Source of the DNA: an uncultured Bacteroidota bacterium
Lineage (GTDB): Bacteria; Bacteroidota; Bacteroidia; Flavobacteriales; Flavobacteriaceae
Direction: 5' to 3'
DNA length: 5,727 bases
Assembly: GCA_903888655.1 (NCBI GenBank)
Contig: CAISUR010000307.1
Location: 1-5,727 of the forward strand
Positions within the stretch are counted from its first letter, which is position 1. The number at the start of each line of letters is the position of its first letter. The notes under the pieces were generated by a model. It was not told the DNA's origin. It was given only the letters and a program-made list of their open reading frames with translations, and ran no database searches. Below, piece by piece: positions 1-5,573 of the stretch. The position numbers and the translations under genes are program-made.

Positions 1-105
1 CAATCTATCGATAGAAGTGGTGGCGTTCATGGTAATAAAGGAACAGAAGCTGCTATTGCGGCACTTAAAATGGCTGAATTGAGAAAAGTTTCTGAAAATA
101 AATAA
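1..105 (+). CDS. ribH: 6,7-dimethyl-8-ribityllumazine synthase, C-terminal part (5' end outside window)
   Basis: Only the last 34 codons and the TAA (103-105) are present. The segment starts QSIDRSGG and continues GNKGTEAAIAAL, which matches the C-terminal helix region of lumazine synthase (compare IERAG...GNKGAEAA in the E. coli enzyme). The Arg (visible residue 5) and Lys (visible residue 13) are spaced like the conserved active-site Arg and Lys of the family. The enzyme condenses 5-amino-6-ribitylamino-uracil with 3,4-dihydroxy-2-butanone 4-phosphate in the penultimate step of riboflavin synthesis, in the cytoplasm, usually as pentamers or 60-subunit shells. About four fifths of the usual ~155-residue protein lies upstream of the window. 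A terminator 20 bp downstream separates it from mutL, so the two are probably not co-transcribed from this end. Confidence 0.93.
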   Translation, partial: QSIDRSGGVHGNKGTEAAIAALKMAELRKVSENK

Positions 106-124
106 ATCTTAAAGTTTTAAAATA

Positions 125-162
125 GCAAACCTATTCTTAATCGAGTAGGTTTTTTGTTTTTT
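125..162 (+). terminator. Rho-independent terminator after ribH
   Basis: The left arm AAACCTATT (127-135) pairs with AGTAGGTTT (144-152) as nine base pairs, one of them a T-G wobble, around an 8-nt loop. The right arm runs directly into a T-rich tract (150-162, interrupted by one G). It lies 20 bp after the ribH stop and has the classic hairpin plus U-run form. Confidence 0.88.
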
Positions 163-177
163 ATTATAGAATGCGCC

Positions 178-310
178 CGATAGCGCGGATTTGCAATCCG
201 TGCCAATTATCACTGATAAACAAATTTATAAAAAAAACTACAACTTTTTATCGTTATAATTTGTATTTCTTTTATTCTCTTTGTTGGCACGGATTACAAA
301 TCCGCTATCG
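178..310. repeat. REPIN/MITE-like inverted repeat element
   Basis: The arm at 178-206 and the arm at 284-310 are reverse complements over 27 positions, with one mismatch (at 194) and a 2-nt GC insertion in the left arm. A 77-nt AT-rich spacer separates them. Each arm is itself palindromic: the left arm folds as nine pairs (183-191 with 195-203, one G-T wobble) around a 3-nt loop, and the right arm has a six-pair core (290-295 with 299-304). Two inverted small palindromes are the layout of REP doublets (REPINs), which RAYT transposases mobilise. From memory, similar GCGGATTTGCAATCCG motifs are dispersed in Bacteroidota genomes, often near IS200-like/RAYT genes. No transposase is present here, so this would be a non-autonomous copy. 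I see no clear target-site duplication. Confidence 0.75.
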
Positions 311-412
311 TCGTATCGGCAGCTCGACCTGGACTTCAGCAAGAAACAAAGATCATTATTTAGTTAAAAAGTTAATTGAAAATAATTTCTTAAATCAATA
401 CACTTACTATCT

Positions 413-474
413 AGCCCTGATGCAAGGGAAAAACCTCGCTTTTTGAAGCGAGTTTTGGAAAGGCAGCAGGAATA
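413..474 (+). repeat. Hairpin intergenic element starting AGCCCTGAT, terminator-like core
   Basis: The element opens with AGCCCTGAT (413-421) and ends with GCAGCAGGAATAG (462-474). Its centre is a perfect 7-bp stem, CTCGCTT (435-441) with AAGCGAG (446-452), around a TTTG loop. The stem extends by four A-T pairs (430-433 with 453-456) past a bulged C434, and outer CCTG (416-419) can pair with CAGG (467-470). The core followed by TTTT resembles a weak terminator. The AGCCCTGAT...AGCAGGAA frame resembles an element I remember as repeated in intergenic regions of Flavobacterium genomes. That memory is unverified, and its function is unknown to me. Strand is given as read with the flanking genes. 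Confidence 0.55.
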
Positions 475-573
475 GGCATAACTGATAAGCCCCAAACCAT
501 TCGCTTCAAAAAAAATTGAACTTCATTTTCTTTTTTAGTATCTTGTTAACTATAATAAGCCATAGATTTTCCT

Positions 574-590
574 TAATTTTGCTACCTTTG
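574..590 (+). promoter_or_regulatory. Candidate -7 promoter elements for mutL operon
   Basis: Two nearly adjacent matches to the Bacteroidota -7 consensus TANNTTTG occur: TAATTTTG (574-581) and TACCTTTG (583-590). They lie 58 to 74 bp before the mutL start and are the last such motifs before the gene. A TTG-type -33 element at the expected spacing is not evident: the nearest, at 543-545, is about 28 bp upstream of the first motif. The call therefore rests on the -7 box and position only. Confidence 0.45.
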
Positions 591-608
591 GTTTTTATGC
601 GAATCTTG

Positions 609-643
609 CTGAATACTAATAACTGAACACTGAATACTAAAGA
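609..643. repeat. Heptamer array, consensus CTGAATA, five degenerate units
   Basis: Five successive 7-bp units begin at 609, 616, 623, 630 and 637. Units 1 and 4 are identical CTGAATA; the others vary around CTRAAYA. The array ends 4 bp before the mutL ATG. On the plus strand it places stop codons in all three frames (TGA at 610, TAA at 617, TGA at 624), and the TGA at 624 is in the mutL frame. This excludes a start upstream and supports ATG 648. Confidence 0.7.
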
Positions 644-647
644 AAAA

Positions 648-2501
648 ATGTCGAGCATCATTCAATTACTTCCTGATCACGTTGCCAATCAAATTGCCGC
701 TGGTGAAGTCGTTCAACGACCTGCTTCAGTGGTCAAAGAACTGCTTGAAAATGCCGTTGATGCTAAAGCTACCGATATTAAACTGATCATTAAAGATGCC
801 GGAAAAGCTTTGGTGCAAGTAATTGATAATGGCGTTGGGATGAGTGTTACCGATGCGCGTTTGTGTTTTGAACGGCATGCTACTTCTAAAATACGTCAGG
901 CAGAAGATTTATTTTCATTGCATACTAAAGGTTTTCGTGGCGAAGCATTAGCCTCTATTGCTGCGATTGCACATGTAGAAATGAAAACCAAGCAAGAGCA
1001 AGACGAATTGGGAAATCACATCATTATAGAGGGAAGCAAATTTGTTTCTCAAGAACCTGCTGTTTTGCCCAAAGGAACTTCGTTTGCGGTTAAAAATTTG
1101 TTTTATAATATTCCTGCTCGTCGTAATTTTCTGAAATCAGAAACGGTGGAATTGCGTCATGTGATTGATGAATTTCAACGAGTGGCTTTGGCGCATCCCA
1201 ATATTTATTTCACAATGTACCACAATGGAAGTGAACTATTTAATTTGCCTAATTCTAATTTTAGACAGCGTATTGTTAACGTTTTTTCGGGGAAAACCAA
1301 CGAAAAATTAGTTCCAGTTCAAGAAGAAACCGATATCTTAACCATTCAAGGATTTGTTGGAAAACCCGAATTTGCTAAAAAGAATAGGGGAGAGCAATTT
1401 TTCTTTGTCAATGACCGATACATTAAAAGCGGCTATTTGCATCATGCCGTGATGAATGCTTATGATGGTTTGCTGCCCAATGGTGCACAGCCTAGTTATT
1501 TCATTTATTTGCATGTGCCACCCAATACTATTGATATCAATATTCATCCAACAAAAACGGAAATCAAGTTTGATGATGAGCATGCCTTGTATGCTATTTT
1601 ACGTTCGTCTATCAAACACAGTTTGGGGCAATTTAATGTGGCACCTGCTTTAGATTTTGATAGAGATCCTAACTTGGACACGCCTTATGAATATCAAAAT
1701 AAAACAGCAGATTATCCAACGGTGCAAGTCGATAGCACGTTCAATCCCTTTATGGATGAAAAACCATCTAAATCATATTCGGGCGGTGGTGCATCGTATC
1801 GAAAAACAGAAACTTCTCAAAGTTGGGAAAGTTTGTATGTGGGTTTAAAACAAGATACGGTTGAGGTAGAACCCTTTGCATTTGAAAATGAAGAGGTAAC
1901 GGCTTCCTTATTTGATGAAAAAGAAGAAGAGCAAACCATAAAACGAACGTATCAAATTCATAAAAAATACATTGTAAGTCCTATTAAATCGGGAATGGTT
2001 ATTATTGATCAAAGCAGAGCACACCAACGGGTTTTATACGAACAGTTTTTGACCAATATGACAGTGCATCAGGCTTCTAGTCAGCAGTTGTTATTTCCGT
2101 TGCAATTGCATTTTTCAAATAATGAAATGAAATTAATTGCCGAATTGCAACCTTCATTAGAAAACACAGGTTTTGTATTTGAAGATTTTGCTACCGATGC
2201 CATTCATATTTCAGGAATTCCAGTGAATACTACTGAAAGTGAAGTTTCAATTGTGTTAGAACAATTGTTAAGCGATTTAGAAGACGGAATTCCCGACAGT
2301 AGTTTCAGTCAAAATGATACTATTGCCAAATCGATGGCAAAGAGTCTGTCGGTAAAAACAGGCGTTTATTTGACCGAAAAAGAACAAGAAAATTTGGTTA
2401 ATAACCTTTTTGCTTGCAAAGAACCCAATGTTTCCCCATTTCAAAAACCTACTTTCATCACCATGCGTGTGGAAGATATAGATAAAAAATTTGCCTTATG
2501 A
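648..2501 (+). CDS. mutL: DNA mismatch repair protein MutL
   Basis: The 617-residue product has the usual MutL length and architecture. The N-terminal GHKL ATPase carries QIAAGEVVQRPASVVKELLEN (about 15-35; E31 is the presumed general base and N35 the Mg2+ ligand), DNGVGM (60-65), HATSKI (77-82) and GFRGEAL (95-101). The transducer domain (about 205-330) contains HPTKTEI (300-306), whose lysine contacts the gamma-phosphate in E. coli MutL. A low-complexity acidic linker (about 335-430) leads to the C-terminal dimerisation domain (about 433-617). MutL couples mismatch recognition by MutS to strand incision and excision. The metal-binding endonuclease motifs appear degenerate: DQSRAHQRVLYE (454-465) replaces DQHA(X)2E(X)4E, AKS (564-566) lies where ACR is expected, and SPFQKP (596-601) replaces CPHGRP. 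ATG 648 is the only plausible start because an in-frame stop lies at 624. The stop overlaps the next gene. Confidence 0.97.
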   Translation: MSSIIQLLPDHVANQIAAGEVVQRPASVVKELLENAVDAKATDIKLIIKDAGKALVQVIDNGVGMSVTDARLCFERHATSKIRQAEDLFSLHTKGFRGEALASIAAIAHVEMKTKQEQDELGNHIIIEGSKFVSQEPAVLPKGTSFAVKNLFYNIPARRNFLKSETVELRHVIDEFQRVALAHPNIYFTMYHNGSELFNLPNSNFRQRIVNVFSGKTNEKLVPVQEETDILTIQGFVGKPEFAKKNRGEQFFFVNDRYIKSGYLHHAVMNAYDGLLPNGAQPSYFIYLHVPPNTIDINIHPTKTEIKFDDEHALYAILRSSIKHSLGQFNVAPALDFDRDPNLDTPYEYQNKTADYPTVQVDSTFNPFMDEKPSKSYSGGGASYRKTETSQSWESLYVGLKQDTVEVEPFAFENEEVTASLFDEKEEEQTIKRTYQIHKKYIVSPIKSGMVIIDQSRAHQRVLYEQFLTNMTVHQASSQQLLFPLQLHFSNNEMKLIAELQPSLENTGFVFEDFATDAIHISGIPVNTTESEVSIVLEQLLSDLEDGIPDSSFSQNDTIAKSMAKSLSVKTGVYLTEKEQENLVNNLFACKEPNVSPFQKPTFITMRVEDIDKKFAL

Positions 2502-3259
2502 TGAGAATAACGCCAGTTGTCAAACAACTATTGATTTTAAATATTATTTTTTATATCGGAGCACAGATACCTACAACACATGCGTATCCTTTGTTTTCGG
2601 AGTTTTATTTACAAAATCCAAACTTTAGAATATGGCAACCATTAACTAGTATGTTTATGCATGCGCCCCTGCCTAATATAACGCATATCTTTTTCAATAT
2701 GTTTGCTTTATATTCGTTTGGGAGTGCTTTAGAACATTTTTGGGGAGGGACTAAATTTTTATTTTTTTATATTTCTTGTGGATTAGGAGCTATTTTTTTG
2801 AATGAAGGAATTCATTACTACCAATACCATCATGCGCTTTCTTTATTGCAAGATGCGAGTGTTTCTCCTCAAGACATCATGACTTTTTTAACTGAAGGAA
2901 AATACAATTCTAGAATACTTGATACTATTCCTTTATCTAATTTACAAGATATGTATGAAGCGTATAACTCCCAAACATTGGGTGCTTCGGGTGCTATTTA
3001 TGGATTGTTAGTGGCTTTTGCTTTTATGTTTCCAACCGCAGAATTAGGAATTATGTTTATTCCAATTCCCATTAAAGCCAAATATTTTGTGCCTGGATTA
3101 TTAGCGGTAGATTTATTTTTAGGATTTAAAGGGCAATCAATCTTTGGAGCTGGAAGCACAGGGATTGCACATTTTGCCCATATTGGTGGTGCATTAACAG
3201 GATTTATAATGATGTGGTTTTGGAAGAAAAATCAGTTTAACAATAGACGTTGGAATTAA
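2498..3259 (+). CDS. Rhomboid family intramembrane serine protease (first of a pair)
   Basis: This 253-residue multi-pass membrane protein has the rhomboid catalytic set: HIFFN (63-67; the HxxxN motif whose Asn supports the oxyanion), GASG (162-165) with Ser164 as nucleophile, and AHFAHIGG (224-231) with His228 as the catalytic partner. Rhomboids cleave transmembrane substrates within the lipid bilayer; the substrate here is unknown. Hydrophobic segments lie near 8-24, 60-77, 86-103, 161-178, 183-210 (broken) and 224-242. A hydrophilic stretch of about 55 residues (104-158) between the third segment and the Ser-bearing helix is longer than the corresponding GlpG loop. The start ATG 2498 overlaps the mutL TGA (ATGA), which implies translational coupling; the adjacent ATG at 2501 would shorten the protein by one residue. 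The next gene follows after 1 bp. Confidence 0.94.
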   Translation: MMRITPVVKQLLILNIIFYIGAQIPTTHAYPLFSEFYLQNPNFRIWQPLTSMFMHAPLPNITHIFFNMFALYSFGSALEHFWGGTKFLFFYISCGLGAIFLNEGIHYYQYHHALSLLQDASVSPQDIMTFLTEGKYNSRILDTIPLSNLQDMYEAYNSQTLGASGAIYGLLVAFAFMFPTAELGIMFIPIPIKAKYFVPGLLAVDLFLGFKGQSIFGAGSTGIAHFAHIGGALTGFIMMWFWKKNQFNNRRWN

Positions 3260-3260
3260 T

Positions 3261-4124
3261 ATGACAATAATAGACGATTTAAAATTGCAATACAAAATTG
3301 GTGGTGTTGCCAATAGATTAATTTATTGGAATGTTGGTGTTTTTTTAGTGTCGCTGCTTTTCTTTTATCATTACAAGGAAGGTTATTTTGTATTTCCAAC
3401 TTGGATTTCGGTATCGTCTAATCCACAAGAAGTACTTTATTTTCCTTACACAGTATTGACGTATGCTTTTCTGCATTCAGGGTTTTGGCATTTGTTTTTT
3501 AATATGATGGTGCTCAATTTCTCTAGTCGCTTGTTCTTGACTTTTTTTACGCAAAAACAATTTTTAGGATTGTATATTTTGAGTGCTATTTTTGCAGGAA
3601 TTACTTTTTCATTATCTTATTTTTTATTGCATCTCAATTCCAATTTAGTGGGTGCTTCGGCTGCGGTGATGGCTATTTTGGTTGCCGCAACTACCTATCA
3701 ACCGTTAATGGAAGTCCGATTATTGCTTCTAGGTAATGTAAAATTATGGAACTTAACGGCTGTGATTTTAATTCTTGATGCCATGCAAATTATGATTGAG
3801 AACACTGGTGGTCACATTGCTCATTTGGCGGGTGCATTATTCGGATTTATCTACATCAAACTGCTCGTTAACGGAACCGATTTAAGTACAATCGTAACTC
3901 GGGTATTAGATTTTTTTGTTACTTTGTTTCAGCCCAAAAAGAAAACACCTTTCAAAAGAGTACACGTTAATCCTAAAAAGCCAGTTACAAAAAGTCAAAG
4001 TAAAATAGTAGTCAAAGACAAAACGCAACAGCAAATAGACGAAATACTAGATAAAATAAGCCAATCAGGATATGACAGTTTAACGGCCGATGAAAAAGAA
4101 TTTCTATTCAAAGCTGGGAAATAG
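3261..4124 (+). CDS. Rhomboid family intramembrane serine protease with DUF6576-type C-terminal tail
   Basis: This second rhomboid (287 residues) carries HLFFN (77-81), GASA (131-134; Ser133 nucleophile) and GGHIAHLAGA (183-192; His188). The usual GxSG has Ala in place of the last Gly, a variant that keeps the Ser-His dyad. Hydrophobic segments cover about 22-38, 62-88, 101-124, 128-146, 163-180 and 186-203. After the membrane core there is a basic linker (about 225-255, rich in Lys) and a conserved-looking soluble end with DEILDKIS (260-267), GYDSLT (270-275) and EKEFLF (278-283). That end matches my memory of DUF6576, common at the C-terminus of Bacteroidota rhomboids, with unknown role. 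It starts 1 bp after the first rhomboid stop, so it is almost surely in the same transcript. The two proteins are divergent paralogues rather than a recent duplication. Confidence 0.94.
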   Translation: MTIIDDLKLQYKIGGVANRLIYWNVGVFLVSLLFFYHYKEGYFVFPTWISVSSNPQEVLYFPYTVLTYAFLHSGFWHLFFNMMVLNFSSRLFLTFFTQKQFLGLYILSAIFAGITFSLSYFLLHLNSNLVGASAAVMAILVAATTYQPLMEVRLLLLGNVKLWNLTAVILILDAMQIMIENTGGHIAHLAGALFGFIYIKLLVNGTDLSTIVTRVLDFFVTLFQPKKKTPFKRVHVNPKKPVTKSQSKIVVKDKTQQQIDEILDKISQSGYDSLTADEKEFLFKAGK

Positions 4125-4135
4125 ATTTTTAAAGA

Positions 4136-4212
4136 AGATAAAAGAGAATAGATAAAAGAGAATAGATAATAGATAATAGAGAAGAGATACTAGATAATAG
4201 AAAATAGAAATA
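4136..4212. repeat. Heptamer tandem array, consensus AGATAAT, eleven units (77 bp)
   Basis: Eleven consecutive 7-bp units start at 4136 and every 7 bp to 4206. All begin with AGA; the following bases vary (AGATAAT four times... counting exact copies: units at 4164, 4171 and 4192; AGATAAA and AGAGAAT twice each). A 14-bp higher-order repeat (AGATAAA + AGAGAAT) is present twice at the left end (4136-4163). The array lies between the second rhomboid (12 bp after its stop) and the EEP gene. On the plus strand it has stops in all three frames within 20 bp (TAA 4139, TAG 4149, TAA 4153). It cannot form a strong hairpin because the strand is almost pure A, G and T. Confidence 0.93.
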
Positions 4213-4235
4213 TCCATATCTAAAAATTAAAATAA

Positions 4236-4260
4236 CTTAGTGCCTTCGCGTCTTCGTGGC
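4236..4260. repeat. Short octamer array CTTNGNGN, three units
   Basis: Three units, CTTAGTGC, CTTCGCGT and CTTCGTGG, follow each other at 8-bp spacing and end 8 bp before the EEP start codon. The run is clearly more GC-rich than its surroundings. CTTCGCGTCTT-like runs upstream of genes are something I remember from many environmental bacterial genomes; this is unverified recollection, and the function is unknown. Confidence 0.55.
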
Positions 4261-4268
4261 TAGAAAAT

Positions 4269-5315
4269 ATGAAAAGACTATCATGGTTCAATAAAGCAGT
4301 GTTTTTCGTCAATATAGTCATTACTGTATTAACGTTTCTTGCTTATGTATTGCCCTTTTTAGCACCAAAGTTGTTTCCGTTTTTATCGGCACTTACTTTA
4401 ATTCTTCCTTTATTTTTAATTCTTAATGGTTTGTTTTTTATCTATTGGATTTGTCAATTAAAACGACAAATGATTCTGTCGGGAATTGTGTTAATTATTG
4501 GGTTTACTTTTGTCAACAAATTCTACAAATTTTCGTCTAACGAAAAACCAATTGAAGATAAAGATTTTATCGTGATGAGTTACAATGTGCGGTTGTTCAA
4601 TCTTTTCAAATGGATTCCGCTAGAGCATATTGGCGATGATATCCTTGGATTTATTAATGAGCAAAATCCTGATATCCTGTGCATTCAAGAATATTCCGAA
4701 ACAGCTAAAGTTGATTTGCGTGTCTATAAACACAAATTCATCTTTATGCAAGGAAAAAAAATCAAAACCGGGCAAGCTATATTTTCAAAATATCCCATTA
4801 TCAATAAGGGAAATATTGAATTTCCAGAGTCCGACAATTTAATTGTGTATGCCGATATTCGCAAAGGTAAAGACACGATTCGAGTATATAATATGCACTT
4901 GCAGTCGATTAAAATTTCACCCGATGTGAATGAAATGCAAGACAACGTCGACTCCATTAGCCAGCAAAAATCGCAATTGGTTGTTCGACGAATTAGTGAG
5001 GCTTTTAAAAAACAACAGCACCAAGCCGAAATCTTGATGAACCACAAAAAACAATGTCATTACCCTATGATTATCTGTGGTGATATGAACAACAGTGCAT
5101 TTTCGTATGTATACCGTAGCATTAGAGGGAATTTAAACGATTGCTTTGTGGAAGCAGGAAATGGATTTGGTCAAACCTATAACTTTAAATTTTACCCTGC
5201 TCGAATAGACTATATTTTTACGGATAAAAGCATGACGGTAAAAAGTTTTCAAAACTTCTCTAATTTCAAAAAATCCGATCATTACCCCATTGTAGCAAGA
5301 CTGCTGATGGAGTAA
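4269..5315 (+). CDS. Membrane-anchored endonuclease/exonuclease/phosphatase (EEP) family protein
   Basis: The 348-residue protein begins with three hydrophobic segments (about 10-31, 37-60 and 67-84), then a soluble EEP (DNase I-like) domain from about 100 to the end. All key EEP motifs are present: SYNVR (104-108, Asn106), IQEY (139-142, metal ligand Glu141), YNMHLQS (207-213, His210), GDMNN (271-275, Asp272 and Asn274), RIDYIF (312-317, Asp314) and SDHYP (336-340, Asp337 and His338). These predict an intact metal-dependent phosphodiesterase or phosphatase. The substrate cannot be read from sequence; family members act on nucleic acids, inositol phosphates or lipids. With three membrane segments, the catalytic domain probably sits on the opposite face from the N-terminus, likely the periplasm, though topology is inferred. 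ATG 4269 fits the beginning of the first hydrophobic segment. Repeat arrays separate it from the rhomboid gene; I see no terminator between them, so read-through is possible. Confidence 0.92.
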   Translation: MKRLSWFNKAVFFVNIVITVLTFLAYVLPFLAPKLFPFLSALTLILPLFLILNGLFFIYWICQLKRQMILSGIVLIIGFTFVNKFYKFSSNEKPIEDKDFIVMSYNVRLFNLFKWIPLEHIGDDILGFINEQNPDILCIQEYSETAKVDLRVYKHKFIFMQGKKIKTGQAIFSKYPIINKGNIEFPESDNLIVYADIRKGKDTIRVYNMHLQSIKISPDVNEMQDNVDSISQQKSQLVVRRISEAFKKQQHQAEILMNHKKQCHYPMIICGDMNNSAFSYVYRSIRGNLNDCFVEAGNGFGQTYNFKFYPARIDYIFTDKSMTVKSFQNFSNFKKSDHYPIVARLLME

Positions 5316-5480
5316 CCATGATTCATAAGTAAAAACACGTATCGTTGTTGGGTACTGTGGTCAAAAAATAGTTTTAAAATTTTCTTTTAATAGCTGGATA
5401 TTAATTATTTGTGCTTTAGCAAATAGACTTATGGATAAAAGGAGAAATAATATCTTTGATTTCATAACGTTATTGTTTTA
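5316..5480. other. Non-coding gap after the EEP gene
   Basis: These 165 AT-rich bases hold no credible gene on either strand. I see no convincing terminator for the EEP gene: the best hairpin (TATTTG with CAAATA, near 5405-5425) lacks a following T run. A perfect 10-bp palindrome, ATAACGTTAT (5464-5473), lies just downstream of the minus-strand sorting-domain remnant; its role is unknown. Confidence 0.55.
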
Positions 5481-5573
5481 TTATTTTTTTACTACCGATA
5501 GGGTGCCATCATAAATTTTCAACAAATAGGTTCCCGATGATAAATTATCAATTCTAATTTTATAGTCTACTGC
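5481..5573 (-). pseudogene. Orphan T9SS type A sorting-domain end (gene remnant)
   Basis: Reading the minus strand from 5573 down to the TAA at 5483-5481 gives about 30 residues containing YKIRIDNLSSGTYLLKI, then YDG, then VVKK and stop. The pattern (beta strand, LSSGTYLLKI, a short turn, Lys-rich end) is the typical last part of the type IX secretion system type A C-terminal sorting domain, which directs proteins across the outer membrane in Bacteroidota. Immediately upstream in this frame is a TAG (5576-5574) inside the heptamer array, and no start codon or gene body exists, so this is an amputated 3' end. It could be the remains of a decayed gene or of a rearranged 3' end. Confidence 0.72.

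Larger units (their letters stand above)
106..647. other. Non-coding region between ribH and mutL
   Basis: I find no credible gene in these 542 bases. An open frame from 171 to 446 runs through a palindromic repeat and a hairpin, has no recognisable domain and a composition unlike the real genes, so I do not call it. The stretch contains, in order, the ribH terminator, an inverted-repeat element (178-310), a segment with a more GC-rich start (about 311-345) followed by AT-rich DNA without recognised content (to 412), a hairpin element (413-474), further unassigned AT-rich sequence (475-573), promoter-like motifs (574-590) and a heptamer array (609-643). Confidence 0.7.

Noticed and set aside
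311..345. GC-richer stretch after the inverted repeat as a transposase gene remnant
   Set aside because: It is too short to translate into a recognisable protein fragment in any frame.
171..446. Open frame of 91 codons on the plus strand
   Set aside because: It runs through the inverted repeat and into the hairpin core, begins just after a terminator T tract, and its product has no recognisable pattern; it is most likely a chance frame.
475..647. Riboswitch in the mutL leader
   Set aside because: I could not find a conserved aptamer core; beyond the promoter-like motifs the leader is AT-rich with a heptamer run, and mutL is not a usual riboswitch target.
1338..1848. Three short open frames inside mutL (one on the minus strand)
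   Set aside because: They overlap conserved parts of the MutL frame (transducer domain and linker) and have no domain signatures of their own.
4136..4212. CRISPR array
   Set aside because: The units are 7 bp with no spacers and no cas genes nearby, so these are simple tandem repeats; the same applies to 609-643 and 5566-5656.
4630..5047. Two short open frames inside the EEP gene
   Set aside because: They lie in other frames of a gene with all its catalytic motifs intact, and their products look like arbitrary translations.
5464..5473. 10-bp palindrome ATAACGTTAT as terminator
   Set aside because: It has no loop and is too weak to fold as an RNA hairpin, although T-rich sequence lies to its right on the plus strand; it could equally be a chance AT-rich palindrome.
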